Shown: positions 26,906 through 36,848 of the stretch, piece by piece
Numbering within the stretch: the first letter of the stretch is position 1
Layout of the letters: the number at the start of each line of letters is the position of its first letter
Notes under the pieces: model-generated
The model's database searches: none
The model's input: the letters and a program-made list of their open reading frames with translations, nothing else
Told to the model about the DNA's origin: nothing
Source of the DNA: Colwellia sp. 1_MG-2023
GTDB taxonomy: Bacteria > Pseudomonadota > Gammaproteobacteria > Enterobacterales > Alteromonadaceae
Length of the DNA: 64,000 bases
Assembly (NCBI RefSeq): GCF_030546755.1
Contig: NZ_JAUOPE010000010.1
Coordinates: 89,985-153,984 of the forward strand
Reading direction: 5' to 3'
Translations under genes and position numbers: made by a program

Positions 26906-27244
26906 ATGAAATTTGAAGCAAAAAATAGAAGCCAACGTTTAAGAAAGAAACTCCGCGTAGATGAATTTCAAGAATTAGGTTTTGATGTTGCTTGGAAATT
27001 TGCGGACGATACAGATTCAGAGGCGATTGATACTTTTTTGAATCGTTTTTTTGATGAAGTGATTGATCCTAACGAATTAGGCTTTGGTGGTGAAGGTGAC
27101 TTAATTTGGCATGGTTTGATCTGCACACAACAAATCGGTAAGTGTACTCAAGAGCATAGAGACATTGTTGAAAAGTGGTTAAAAGATAATGGTGCAACCA
27201 CAGTGACAGTTAGTGAGTTATATGATGTGTGGTGGGCTGAATAA
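26906..27244 (+). CDS. yggL: YggL family 50S ribosome-associated protein
   Basis: 112 residues from the ATG at 26906, with GAGAG six bases upstream; the frame extends five codons to a TTG. Contains the family blocks SQRLRKKLRVDEFQELGF and GFGGEGDLIWHG. In E. coli YggL binds the 50S subunit and lies beside mutY and trmB. Here it is divergent from mutY, while trmB has been separated from it by a chemoreceptor and porin pair. Confidence 0.93.
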   Translation: MKFEAKNRSQRLRKKLRVDEFQELGFDVAWKFADDTDSEAIDTFLNRFFDEVIDPNELGFGGEGDLIWHGLICTQQIGKCTQEHRDIVEKWLKDNGATTVTVSELYDVWWAE

Positions 27245-27314
27245 TTTAAGCGTTATCAACGCGATTTATACTGCATTGTCTACGTTATTTTTTTCATCAC
27301 ATATAAAACATATG

Positions 27315-27633
27315 CTCAGAATTAAAATAACGTGACGGCTTTGTCTAAATCACCTCGATTTAGCTTAAAATAAATTACTTTGCTGCGTTAAGTGAATTTG
27401 AAATATGAATAACTATTACATGCATTCACTTGCCTTGTCTAAAACGCTTTAAACTCTATCAGCTGAGGAGGGTGTTAATACAGAGAATATATTTCTCAGA
27501 ATTAAAATAACGTGACGGCTTTGTCTAAATCACCTTGATTTAGCTTAAAGTAAATTACTTTGCTTCGTTAAGTGAATGTGAAATATGAATAACTATTACC
27601 TGCATTCATTTGCCTTGTCTAAAACGCTTTAAA
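27315..27633. repeat. Two 139-bp direct repeats with 180-bp period
   Basis: Copies 27315-27453 and 27495-27633, nearly identical (both CTCAGAATTAAAATAACGTG ... AAAACGCTTTAAA), with a 41-bp unrelated spacer. Each copy contains a short inverted repeat TAAATC/GATTTA. Neither copy carries an open frame. Fills the space between yggL and the convergent Tsx-like gene. Confidence 0.9.
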
Positions 27634-27687
27634 TTTTCTTTGCTGAACGGTTATATATCATCAGATATATAACCTATTTATTGTTAA

Positions 27688-28365
27688 TTAAAAGTGATAT
27701 TTCAGCAGTAAATTCATGTTTTTCTCATCAATATTATTAACACCATATTTGTTGTGCCAATAAACATATTCAACCCCGACATAAAGCTTGTTTTTTATGC
27801 TCAGTAAATCAGCAATGTTATATTTTAATTGCGAAGTAAAGTTGTAACTGGTGCTGTTGTCATCGTTCGATGGTACATAATCAAGAAAGCCATCATAAGT
27901 TAATCCTGCAATCGGCACCTTCCACGTTAGGGTGACTTGTTGGCCATTGTCGCCAGAATCGTTATTTCTATGGTATAGGTTCAAGTTGAAATAAGTAAAA
28001 TGTGGTAACTTTAAGCTAGTGCCCAGCCCCATTAAGTAATGGGTAAAACCGTCACCAATTTCAGCTGTGGTGGCAAAGTATATGTTTTTAAAAAAGTCAT
28101 TTTGATATTGCGAAAGCTGAAATCGAGGTGAGATTTCAGCATAGGTTTCTTTGTTACCATTTGCAGACTGCAAGCGATCAACAAAGAGAAAACTATCTCC
28201 CCAGCTATATCCTCCTGCATGTTCAAAGGTGAACACGGTACGATTATTGTCGCCTAATTGATAATTATTGCCTTTGAGTAAGGTCGCACTAAAATCAGTC
28301 CACAGTGTTTCAGCAGAACTGGTCAGTGAGGTAAGCAATAATAGAGCGGTAGATAAATATTTCAT
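27688..28365 (-). CDS. Tsx/OmpK-like outer-membrane channel protein
   Basis: 225 residues. Signal peptide MKYLSTALLLLTSLTSSAE, then alternating amphipathic strands of a beta barrel ending in the terminal aromatic YHF. LLKGNNYQLGD and YAEISPRFQLS resemble the OmpK/Tsx nucleoside-channel family. A 15-bp gap follows the chemoreceptor gene, so the two are likely co-transcribed and may serve uptake and sensing of the same ligand (inference). Confidence 0.78.
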   Translation of the reverse strand: MKYLSTALLLLTSLTSSAETLWTDFSATLLKGNNYQLGDNNRTVFTFEHAGGYSWGDSFLFVDRLQSANGNKETYAEISPRFQLSQYQNDFFKNIYFATTAEIGDGFTHYLMGLGTSLKLPHFTYFNLNLYHRNNDSGDNGQQVTLTWKVPIAGLTYDGFLDYVPSNDDNSTSYNFTSQLKYNIADLLSIKNKLYVGVEYVYWHNKYGVNNIDEKNMNLLLKYHF

Positions 28366-28380
28366 AAGTATTTGTCCTTC

Positions 28381-30330
28381 CTATTCAGTTTTAAACTGTG
28401 AGACAAGGTTTTCTAATTGCTGTTTTTGTTGATTAAGTTCATTCATAATCGCAGCAGTATTATCTGATAAAGTTGATATTTCAACTGCCATATCAGCAAT
28501 TTTAGTGACATTTTGATTTAATTCATTAATAACACTAGATTGCTCTTGCGTTGCTGTGGCTACTTGAACGTTCATTGTCGTAATTTCATTGATTTCACCA
28601 ACCACTTCACTTAACACGTCTTTAGCTTCATTTGTTTTATGTAAGCCTTCACTGGCTAATTTTGTATTTTCTTCCATGGCTGTAACCGTTTCTTTAGCTT
28701 GTGATTGTAGGCGCTTGATCACATCATTAATTTCTTGAGTCGAGCTTTGTGTTCTTCCGGCTAATGTTCTCACTTCATCGGCGACAACTGCAAAGCCTCT
28801 ACCTTGTTCACCGGCTCTTGCGGCTTCAATTGCTGCATTAAGTGCCAGTAAATTTGTTTGTTCTGAAATACTACTAATGGTATCTAAAACCGAACTGATC
28901 ATTTGTGTTTGCTCGGCCAAGCTAACAATTTTTTCTTGGGTAATGCGGTTACTTTCTTGGAGTTGTTGCATCACATTACTTGAATCATCAACTCGTTGAT
29001 TCGATGTGTTAATTTGTTCTTCTGATTTTTCTGTTTTCGTAGCAGTACTCGTGGCAAGCTCACTAACTTCTTGAATACTATGGCTCATTTCATTGGTTGC
29101 CGTAGCTACAGAGTCTGATTCTATTTGTTGGTCAGCCACTAAAGAATTTACTTTAGCTGCCATTGCGCTGAGTTGATCAAATGATGCAGACATTACTTTT
29201 TCATTCTGCTTTATCTCCACCATGATTTCTTTTACTTTGCCGATAATCGCGTTAAAACCTTTTGCTAATAAGGCTAATTCGTCGTTACCTTTTTCATTTA
29301 AAGTATGAGTTAAATCACCACCTTTGCCTGCCATGGCAAGTAAGCGTTCGCCAATATTTAAAATAGGTTTGGTAATACGATTAGCAAGAATTACCATTAA
29401 AAATATAAATACCGCTACTATTACGGCATTGAGTAAAGCCGTTTGTGTTAATGCAGAATGAATTTTTGATAAGGGTTCTGCCTTTGGCAGCATGGCAATG
29501 ATTTTCCAGTTCAACTCAGGTAAACCAACACTTGCGACATAAAAATCTTCATCGTTATAATTTACATCGTCATATACATAGCCTGCATTTGAACTGAGTA
29601 ATTTGCTTGAGGAATTAGAGAAGCCATTTAGTTGAGATAATGTTTGACTATTTAATGATGAAAGTTGTGGATGAATAAGAATATTTCCTTGGTTATCTGT
29701 GACAAAAACATAGCCTTTTTCACCAACCTTGTTACTTAGAATGCTTTTACTTATTTCATCAACTGGATATCCAAAACCAGCGATACCAAGATCTCTACCT
29801 TGATAACGAATACGATAATTAACAAATGCGGTTAGTTTAGTGGTGCCTTTTTCGATATCGAAGGATATTTCATAAGGTTTATCGCTTTTTAAAAATTGAT
29901 AAAACCAAGCATCGCCTTGAGGAGATACTTGCCGAGATATGCCTGTTTGAGTGTAATAATTGTTAGTGATATTTGAAACCCAGTAAACGGTAAAGGCACC
30001 GTTTTCTTTCCGTAAATTTTCTAAATAATCAATAAGTTGATTCTGACCACTGTCAGATTCACCAGCTAGTACCCAATCTAAAAGGAATTTGTTTTGTGCT
30101 ATCCCTTTAGAGAGTTCTATTGGAGTGCTAAGTTGTTCTCTGATCCGAGATTCAACTTTTGCCAATTGGTTTGGCAGTAAATCTTGTTCGATATTATTTT
30201 GAAAGACATTGCTAAAAATAAAGTTATTTAGCGCTAAACTAAAGATAGATAAGGTGATCAACGAGGTGGTAATTACAGCTATCAGCGTTTGCCGAATTGA
30301 ACGGTTAGTTAACCAATTACTCATATTCAT
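28381..30330 (-). CDS. Methyl-accepting chemotaxis protein (dCache sensor)
   Basis: 649 residues. First helix about 13-35, a periplasmic double-Cache-type sensor ([37 protein letters not shown]), second helix near 295-315, HAMP, and a cytoplasmic signalling hairpin with the invariant tip [20 protein letters not shown]. Dimer senses small ligands and controls CheA. GGAAG lies upstream of the ATG. Pairs with the porin gene downstream. Confidence 0.95.
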   Translation of the reverse strand: MNMSNWLTNRSIRQTLIAVITTSLITLSIFSLALNNFIFSNVFQNNIEQDLLPNQLAKVESRIREQLSTPIELSKGIAQNKFLLDWVLAGESDSGQNQLIDYLENLRKENGAFTVYWVSNITNNYYTQTGISRQVSPQGDAWFYQFLKSDKPYEISFDIEKGTTKLTAFVNYRIRYQGRDLGIAGFGYPVDEISKSILSNKVGEKGYVFVTDNQGNILIHPQLSSLNSQTLSQLNGFSNSSSKLLSSNAGYVYDDVNYNDEDFYVASVGLPELNWKIIAMLPKAEPLSKIHSALTQTALLNAVIVAVFIFLMVILANRITKPILNIGERLLAMAGKGGDLTHTLNEKGNDELALLAKGFNAIIGKVKEIMVEIKQNEKVMSASFDQLSAMAAKVNSLVADQQIESDSVATATNEMSHSIQEVSELATSTATKTEKSEEQINTSNQRVDDSSNVMQQLQESNRITQEKIVSLAEQTQMISSVLDTISSISEQTNLLALNAAIEAARAGEQGRGFAVVADEVRTLAGRTQSSTQEINDVIKRLQSQAKETVTAMEENTKLASEGLHKTNEAKDVLSEVVGEINEITTMNVQVATATQEQSSVINELNQNVTKIADMAVEISTLSDNTAAIMNELNQQKQQLENLVSQFKTE

Positions 30331-30528
30331 AAAAATAGGCTTCCAGAAGCTAGGTTATTATTTTTTAGTATGCTAAGTCGTGGTAAATATAGATAAATAT
30401 TAATTATATTTATCTACAGTATTGCCTATGCTGAATAAATTGCCTAATTACTTAAATAAAATTCGTGGTGCTAATTGAGTTTAAGCTGTTAACGTTAGAT
30501 AATATGTGCCCTTAATTTCCAGTAGAAA

Positions 30529-31260
30529 ATGATTATGACCGAAAGAACCCATAAAACTGTCGAACAAGCCGAACAAGAAGGCAAATATATTCGAAAAGTA
30601 CGTAGTTTTGTTAAACGTGAAGGGCGTTTAACTAATGCGCAAGCGCGTGCGTTAGAGCTGCATTGGCAGACCATGGGATTAGATCATCATAAAAATGTAA
30701 TTGATCCAAGTGCTGTATTTAACAATGACAATCCTGTAGTACTTGAAATTGGTTTTGGTATGGGAAAATCTTTAGTAGAAATGGCAAAAAATGCGCCAGA
30801 GTTAAACTTTATCGGGATTGAAGTACATAAGCCAGGTGTTGGTGCTTGTATTGCTTTAGCTCAGGAAGAAGGTATTAAAAACCTGAGAGTATATGAACAT
30901 GATGCTATTGAAATATTAGCAGATTGTATTCCAGACGCTTCGATCACTACCGTACAATTATTTTTCCCTGATCCTTGGCACAAAAAGAAACACCACAAAC
31001 GCCGTATTGTTTCTCCTGAATTTGTTGAAACTATTCGCCAAAAACTAAAAATTGGCGGTGTATTTCATATGGCAACAGACTGGGAAAATTACGCAGAATG
31101 TATGCTTGAAGATATGCAAGCTTCTGCAGGTTATAAAAATTTATCTGAAAACAATGACTTTGTGCCTCGTCCTGACTCTCGACCTTTAACTAAATTTGAA
31201 AATCGAGGCCAGCGCTTGGGGCATGGCGTTTGGGATCTACAATTTCAGCGAGTTGATTAA
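30529..31260 (+). CDS. trmB: tRNA (guanine-N7-)-methyltransferase TrmB
   Basis: 243 residues. Transfers methyl from SAM to G46 of tRNA. SAM motif [12 protein letters not shown], and the signature [16 protein letters not shown] with the TrmB-specific Asp; also the C-terminal [12 protein letters not shown]. Start ATG-ATT-ATG at 30529; the second ATG at 30535 is equally possible. Part of the ancestral mutY-trmB-yggL neighbourhood. Confidence 0.97.
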   Translation: MIMTERTHKTVEQAEQEGKYIRKVRSFVKREGRLTNAQARALELHWQTMGLDHHKNVIDPSAVFNNDNPVVLEIGFGMGKSLVEMAKNAPELNFIGIEVHKPGVGACIALAQEEGIKNLRVYEHDAIEILADCIPDASITTVQLFFPDPWHKKKHHKRRIVSPEFVETIRQKLKIGGVFHMATDWENYAECMLEDMQASAGYKNLSENNDFVPRPDSRPLTKFENRGQRLGHGVWDLQFQRVD

Positions 31261-31318
31261 TTTTCTAGGTAAACGTTTAGCATTAATACATGCTTAAAAT
31301 GGGAAATAATAGCGATTT

Positions 31319-31355
31319 TAAAAGGTGAGCTTCATTGATGATGCTCACCTTTTTT
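31319..31355. terminator. Bidirectional intrinsic terminator
   Basis: Stem AAAGGTGAGC / GCTCACCTTT with a 12-base loop and T-run; serves trmB and the convergent small gene. Confidence 0.88.
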
Positions 31356-31695
31356 AATGCATGAATTGTCGTTCAACATAGAATAAATGCTGGCTGTTAC
31401 GCGTATTTCCCGTTTCGACTAACCATTGTTGCGTGATAATTTCTTTTGCTAGAGCAAATTGTAAAATTCTGACTTTATAACGGCACCAATAATCAATACT
31501 TGCCTGAATATGGCAATCAGTATTCGGAAACACTTCGCTTCTATTTTCAACTAATTCGTTTGTTAGGTATTCAACGATTTGAGGTTTTAACTCTGACTCT
31601 ATTAATTGTTTAAATTGGGTAAATTGTTTTGCGCGATATAATTGCCATACCATCCAGAGCAATAACCCAACAGCTAAAATCACCAGAATTTCCAA
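31354..31695 (-). CDS. Membrane-anchored hypothetical protein
   Basis: 113 residues. One N-terminal helix (ILVILAVGLLLWMVWQLY) anchors a charged alpha-helical domain with aromatic residues (IDYWCRYKVRILQF). No family recognised with certainty; size and layout resemble small conserved gammaproteobacterial proteins of unknown function. Lies 57 bp after ogt on the same strand and ends at the terminator. Confidence 0.65.
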   Translation of the reverse strand: MEILVILAVGLLLWMVWQLYRAKQFTQFKQLIESELKPQIVEYLTNELVENRSEVFPNTDCHIQASIDYWCRYKVRILQFALAKEIITQQWLVETGNTRNSQHLFYVERQFMH

Positions 31696-31752
31696 AATAA
31701 CCCCTTAATTAAATTTTTCGCTGATGTTAAAAGAATTTAACCATAAAGGATA

Positions 31753-32244
31753 TTAAATTTTAAATTGCGCTTTTTCGTGCATTAGTAATTTTGCTTTTAA
31801 TGCTAAGCCACCTGCGTAACCGGTAAGTTTGCCATTACTGCCTATTACTCTATGACAAGGGATTATTAGTGCGATTGGGTTAGCGCCATTTGCTGTTCCT
31901 ACGGCTCTAACCGCTTTTTTATTATTGATTTTGTCAGCAAGCCAAGCATAGCTTTTAGTTTCGCCTTGTTTAATGGTGGTTAATGCCTGCCAAACTTTTT
32001 GTTGAAAAGGAGTGCCTTGTGGCGCTAGCGCAAGATCGAAAGTGGTTCTTTCACCCGCAAAATATTCGGTGAGTTGTTGATGTACTTGGCTAAAGAATGA
32101 TTCATTTTTAGAACAATTCTCTGGTATTGCTAACGCTGCGGCACCTGATTGAAATGCCAGTGCTGTTAAACCATTGTTGTTCGCCGTTAATGCAATGTCG
32201 CCATATGGCGAATCGTAAATACTGTAATACGTATCAGTAGACAT
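31753..32244 (-). CDS. ogt: Methylated-DNA-protein-cysteine methyltransferase (Ogt-like)
   Basis: 163 residues. Suicide repair of O6-methylguanine: acceptor Cys in the signature IPCHRVIGSNGKLTGYAGGL, helix-turn-helix block FQQKVWQALTTIKQGETKSY before it. Lies 21 bp after the Ada-AlkA fusion gene, forming a two-gene alkylation-repair operon. Confidence 0.95.
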   Translation of the reverse strand: MSTDTYYSIYDSPYGDIALTANNNGLTALAFQSGAAALAIPENCSKNESFFSQVHQQLTEYFAGERTTFDLALAPQGTPFQQKVWQALTTIKQGETKSYAWLADKINNKKAVRAVGTANGANPIALIIPCHRVIGSNGKLTGYAGGLALKAKLLMHEKAQFKI

Positions 32245-32265
32245 AAGTTTCCTTATCGAATCATC

Positions 32266-33696
32266 TTAATGGGCGAGTGAATGCCACAAATAAATGCAGG
32301 CATAAGCTCGCCAAGGTCGCCAGTTTTCAGCGAGTTGTAAAATTTCTTTATTCGTCGGTTTTTGCTCATCGACAGTGAGTGCTTTAATTATCCCAAGATC
32401 TGCACTTGGAAACGCGTCTGGATCACTTAAACCTCGCATCGCAAGGTAATTTACCGTCCAAGGGCCAATGCCTTTAATTTCGCATAACTGTTTTTCTAAT
32501 TGTTCTAGTGATGAGTAGTTTTCAATACTGTCTTGATGCACTTTAAAAAATTCAACCCAACGCTGTAATGTTGCTATGCGTGTGTTTGTTAAACCTACAC
32601 CTTCATAATCAACGCCCAGTAATGCTTCAACAGCAGGGAAAACTAAAGCGGTTTCTTTTGGTAACTCAGGTAATTGTTGACCATATTTTTCAGTAATACG
32701 TTTCGCAAGGGTCGTTGCTCCTTTTACTGAGATTTGTTGCCCTAAAATCGCCCGAATGGAAAACTCAAAAATATCCCAACAGCCGGGTAACCTTAGTCCT
32801 CGATATTGTATTATGGTTTTTTCAAGTATTGGGTGTTGCGAAAGTTGTCGGTGGATTAAATCCATATCGGCGTCTAAATCAAACATGCGTCTGATACGGT
32901 TGATAACATTATTTAAGTAACTGTAGTCAGATAACATTATTTTCATCGTTAATGCTGGTTTTTTAGGGTGGTGAGTAATTACTAACCATCCAGTGCAATT
33001 ATCAATTGAAATGCTACGTTGATAGCTATTATCTGTTACTTGCTCTAAGCCTGTTATTTGTCTATTTTGGAAAAAAGATAGCATTAATGGCCAATCAAAT
33101 GGAGGCCTATAGGGTAAGCTGATTGTTAAGCATTCATTGCTTTTTAGCATGCTTTTACTGTTTCGTAATAACTTAGGCGAACACTGATATGTTTTTTTTA
33201 TTGCTTCATTAAAACGCCTTACGCTATTAAAGCCACTTGCAAAACAGATATCGCTAAAGCTCAATTGAGTCGTAGAAATTAATTTTCGTGCTAATAATAA
33301 TCTTTGTTGTTGGAAGTATTCGCTCGGTGAAAGGCCATAATATTGTTGAAATAATCGTTGTAGTTGCCTTGTACTAATAGCGAACTTTGCTGAAATAGTC
33401 GTTAAATTATCAGATTTATAATCAAAACTTTGAATAATTCTTTTTAGTTTAATCGGTAAACTTTTCACCGCAGCTTGTTCAGGAAAACATCGTTTACAAG
33501 GAATAAAACCGGCATATTGAGCTTGTTCAGCACTTAAATAGTATTGTACATTCTCTGGTTTTGGTGGCCGAGCAGGGCAAATTGGTCGACAAAAAATACC
33601 TGTGGTGATCACACCGGTAAAAAACTTACCATCAAATCTGGCATCTCTACTGAGTCTTGCGGTTTCGCAAGTCTGAACATCAAGTGGTTCTTTCAT
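32266..33696 (-). CDS. Ada N-terminal / AraC HTH / AlkA glycosylase fusion
   Basis: 476 residues. The Ada zinc domain has four cysteines (Cys36, Cys40, Cys67, Cys70; offset of two from E. coli Ada), where Cys36 would accept a methyl group from phosphotriesters and turn on the AraC-type DNA-binding domain (about 85-180; SDICFASGFNSVRRFNEAIK). The C-terminal half is an AlkA-type 3-methyladenine glycosylase with ILGQQISVKGATTLA and the HhH motif IKGIGPWTVNYLAMRGL followed by catalytic Asp. The Ada methyltransferase half is replaced by the glycosylase and provided by the neighbouring ogt. Confidence 0.95.
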   Translation of the reverse strand: MKEPLDVQTCETARLSRDARFDGKFFTGVITTGIFCRPICPARPPKPENVQYYLSAEQAQYAGFIPCKRCFPEQAAVKSLPIKLKRIIQSFDYKSDNLTTISAKFAISTRQLQRLFQQYYGLSPSEYFQQQRLLLARKLISTTQLSFSDICFASGFNSVRRFNEAIKKTYQCSPKLLRNSKSMLKSNECLTISLPYRPPFDWPLMLSFFQNRQITGLEQVTDNSYQRSISIDNCTGWLVITHHPKKPALTMKIMLSDYSYLNNVINRIRRMFDLDADMDLIHRQLSQHPILEKTIIQYRGLRLPGCWDIFEFSIRAILGQQISVKGATTLAKRITEKYGQQLPELPKETALVFPAVEALLGVDYEGVGLTNTRIATLQRWVEFFKVHQDSIENYSSLEQLEKQLCEIKGIGPWTVNYLAMRGLSDPDAFPSADLGIIKALTVDEQKPTNKEILQLAENWRPWRAYACIYLWHSLAH

Positions 33697-33930
33697 GGAA
33701 GTTCTTATTGAAGGAGTAATGTGATTAATCTAAATTCAATTTAACTTATTTACTGGCGAAAATCAGACATTAATAACAAAATTTATAATGAAAATTTTAA
33801 AAATCATGTAAATTTTTTCGAAAAATCACTAAACAATTATTTTTCTCAATCAAAGAAAAATATAAGATAAATCATCTGGATAATTAATGTTTTTGCGCTA
33901 TTTTTAAGAATAACTTAGTCATTTTTAATA
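33697..33930. other. Divergent upstream region of receptor and ada-alkA
   Basis: AT-rich spacer (33697-34063 in full). The part near 33697 must hold the ada-alkA promoter with its Ada-type site; I see no clear motif. The right part carries the operator/promoter listed separately. Confidence 0.35.
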
Positions 33931-33986
33931 TTTCGTCAGTATTTTTAAACTTTACGTAAGCTTTAATTGGAATGCATCAATATAGT
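33931..33986 (+). promoter_or_regulatory. AraC-type operator and promoter of TonB receptor
   Basis: TTTCGTCAGT (CGT at 33934) and TTTACGTAAG (CGT at 33955) are direct repeats 21 bp apart; TATAGT begins at 33981, 26 bp after the second CGT. No -35 box is visible, as expected for activator-dependent promoters. The same spacing occurs upstream of the cytochrome operon. Confidence 0.7.
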
Positions 33987-34063
33987 GTTTTATGAAAGCA
34001 AATAATTAAAAAAAATATACGAATAAAAAACAATCAAAAATTTTAACGTTCGGGGAGAGCAGA

Positions 34064-36697
34064 ATGTCGCAAGGCTATCATCACAGAAGTACCCATTTCC
34101 AACGCAAAAAAAGCAAAGTTGCTCAAGCAATTATTTCATCACTATTTATAGCCCCTCTTTTAGTTAGTGCGGCAGAAGAAATACCAGAAGAAGTAGAAAT
34201 CATGACGGTTACTGCACAAAAACGTGTGCAAAACATCATGAAAGTTCCTGTGACTGTTGACAGTGTTTCTGAGGAAACCATTAAACAATCAGGCTCTGTA
34301 ATGCTTGATGATATTGATAAATTTATTCCAGGCTTTGATTTTAGTGGTGGAGATGTTACTCAAGCAGGCGTCACTATGCGTGGCGTTTCTAGTCCAAATA
34401 TCAGTGTTGGTGGCGATCCTTCTACGGCAACATTTTTTGATGGCGTATATATGCCAAGAGCGGCACAAAACGTATTGTTCTCAGATATGCAACGTGTGGA
34501 AGTGTTAAAAGGCCCTCAAGGTACACTTTTTGGTAAAAATGCGGCAATGGGGGTTGTTAATATGATCCCTAATGCACCAGAAGATGATACTTATGGTTTT
34601 GTAAAAGGTACTTTTGGTACTGACAATATGCAGCGTATTGAGGGGATGTTTAACTTTGCTCTCTCAGATAGCGTTTATGTGCGCATGAATGCATTATCTA
34701 ATCAACAAGATGGTTATATTAAGAATGTTTCACAATCAACGTTGACTAGCAAGAAGTCAGGTGACGGCGGTGAGAAAGGTCATCAAGCGGCTAGGGTTGC
34801 TGTAAAGTGGGATATTTCAAGTCGAACGAATGTTCAGTTGTCATATGACTGGGATAAGTTAGATCAAGCACCAGGTGCTGCTATTGGTTTAAGTCCTTAC
34901 GCTGAAAACCCGACTAACCCATTCGCTAGTACTTTTGCCAACGACGTAGTAAACGGTGGTGAAAGTCGTGATATGACAGCAACAACATTTAAGTTAAATC
35001 ATGAGTTTAACGATAATTGGTCAATGATGTTCATTACCAGTTTTCGTGAATGGGAGACCAGTAACCGTATTGATGAAGATGGCACGGCAGAAGTTACTCG
35101 TTATTTAGATACTGACAATCATGAAGATTCCAATATCTTTTATAACGAATTACAAGTTAATTATAATAGCCATAACTTTAACTACGTAGGTGGTATTACC
35201 TATTCAAAAGAAGATGTGCATCAAACAACGTTTATTAATACTACTACGGATACAGCAGCACGTTTAGTTTCAGGACAGTTAAATGATCAATTATCGGCCG
35301 GTGTTAGACAACAATTTGCTGGTGCTATAGGGGTTAACCCCGATGATGTCCCACAAGAAACCGTTGACTTTTTACTCAGTCAATATGGTTTACCTTTAGA
35401 GCATATGTGGGATCCAGAGCAATGGGCAGCGACATTAAATGTGATGGGAGCTGCAGGTGATATTATGGATTACCTTGCGTATATCGGGGTAGTACCGCCA
35501 GGAACTCCTTTAACGGCTGATATAGTGGCGCTTACCGGTGATGCAACATATGATATTGTTGCTCAACAAATGGGTATAGCAGAAATATTTGGCCCAAGTT
35601 ATGCTGGTCAAATGTGGTCAGAAAACTTTATCAATAATGGTGAATTTGTCAGTTATGGCATTTACTCAGATTTTGATTTCCAATTATCTGATAAATGGAA
35701 TGTTTTCTTTGGGTTGCGTTATTCAGAAGACGAAAAAGACTTCTCGTGGCAAGTCTCTGAAACACAATTCGCGCAAACTCGCCCTGGTGTCGGCAATATT
35801 TTATTCCCTGCACGTGAGCAATTATGGCAATCAAAATCATGGAGTAAAACTACAGGGCGTTTAGGTGCTGGCTATATTATTAATGATGATCATATGGTAT
35901 TTGCCTCTGTTGCAACCGGCTATAAAGCGGGTGGTTTTGACTCGCTTAATTCTCCTCACAGTGAAACCGATGGTTCGATAATTATCGATCCAAATACGGG
36001 AGATGTGGTTGATGTAGCTTTTGAACCTGAAGAGTCTGTGAACTATGAGTTAGGTTATAAAGGAATAATGTTTCGAGATATTATTACAACCTTTTCAATG
36101 TTTCATAATGTCTTAGATGATCGTCAAGTGAGCATGAACTCAAAACCTCCAGGTCAAAGTCAAGCGTTGCCGACCATAGTTAACCAAGACATGACCATTG
36201 ACGGTTTTGAACTTTCTATGAGCTGGCAAATGACAGACACATTATCTACAGGTTTTGTTACTGAAGTACGCCAGATTGATTCAAGTACAGAAGCGTTTTA
36301 CAACGACTCGGGTACTTTAATTGAAGAGGGCACCTCAGCAAATGACTCTAACACTTCATATACAGTAATGTTAGATTGGGAACCAGAAGTTAGCACAGGT
36401 TATGCCGTTGTTCATGTCGATTATGTGTTTAGAGAAAATGCCCGTGGATTGGAAATTGGTAATGATGAATGGGTGAATGAAATTCCTCATTATTTTGATG
36501 ATACTAAATTACTTAATGCGCGTATTTCTTGGCTTAATGATGATGAAACCATTGAAATTGGTTTGTGGGGAAAAAATCTTTTAGATAATCGATATACTGG
36601 ATTCCCAGGCGGTCGTACAAAAGATATCTTAGGAACTGGATATACTAGTGTAAATAAAGGTTTAGAGGCAGGCGTTGATATTAAATATGCATTCTAA
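34064..36697 (+). CDS. TonB-dependent outer-membrane receptor (CirA/FecA-like)
   Basis: 877 residues. Signal region (VAQAIISSLFIAPLLVSA), TonB box EEVEIMTVTAQ, plug domain with RVEVLKGPQGTLFGKNA, then a 22-strand barrel ending in aromatic KYAF. GGGGAGA precedes the ATG. An Asp/Pro/Met-rich insertion at about 415-520 (DVPQETVDFLLSQYGLP...) is unusual for a barrel and could be a long extracellular loop. Substrate unknown; energy-dependent uptake of a large compound. Promoter shared in architecture with the cytochrome operon. Confidence 0.95.
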   Translation: MSQGYHHRSTHFQRKKSKVAQAIISSLFIAPLLVSAAEEIPEEVEIMTVTAQKRVQNIMKVPVTVDSVSEETIKQSGSVMLDDIDKFIPGFDFSGGDVTQAGVTMRGVSSPNISVGGDPSTATFFDGVYMPRAAQNVLFSDMQRVEVLKGPQGTLFGKNAAMGVVNMIPNAPEDDTYGFVKGTFGTDNMQRIEGMFNFALSDSVYVRMNALSNQQDGYIKNVSQSTLTSKKSGDGGEKGHQAARVAVKWDISSRTNVQLSYDWDKLDQAPGAAIGLSPYAENPTNPFASTFANDVVNGGESRDMTATTFKLNHEFNDNWSMMFITSFREWETSNRIDEDGTAEVTRYLDTDNHEDSNIFYNELQVNYNSHNFNYVGGITYSKEDVHQTTFINTTTDTAARLVSGQLNDQLSAGVRQQFAGAIGVNPDDVPQETVDFLLSQYGLPLEHMWDPEQWAATLNVMGAAGDIMDYLAYIGVVPPGTPLTADIVALTGDATYDIVAQQMGIAEIFGPSYAGQMWSENFINNGEFVSYGIYSDFDFQLSDKWNVFFGLRYSEDEKDFSWQVSETQFAQTRPGVGNILFPAREQLWQSKSWSKTTGRLGAGYIINDDHMVFASVATGYKAGGFDSLNSPHSETDGSIIIDPNTGDVVDVAFEPEESVNYELGYKGIMFRDIITTFSMFHNVLDDRQVSMNSKPPGQSQALPTIVNQDMTIDGFELSMSWQMTDTLSTGFVTEVRQIDSSTEAFYNDSGTLIEEGTSANDSNTSYTVMLDWEPEVSTGYAVVHVDYVFRENARGLEIGNDEWVNEIPHYFDDTKLLNARISWLNDDETIEIGLWGKNLLDNRYTGFPGGRTKDILGTGYTSVNKGLEAGVDIKYAF

Positions 36698-36719
36698 TAC
36701 TTAATTTAAGTTCTTGTGC

Positions 36720-36752
36720 TAAAAAACCAATATTCTAGGATATTGGTTTTTT
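36720..36752 (+). terminator. Terminator of TonB receptor
   Basis: Stem AAAACCAATA / TATTGGTTTT with an 8-base loop and T-run. Confidence 0.85.
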
Positions 36753-36848
36753 TATACGTAAAATAGCGTAAGTAACCTACTATGAATTTTTAGTTATTGT
36801 GTTTATTATGGATCAAATTTTTTGACCTCCGACCACAGTATATTTTTC

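Noticed and set aside
27315..27633. Possible CRISPR array
   Set aside because: Only two copies of 139 bp with a 41-bp spacer; far too long for CRISPR repeats and no cas genes.
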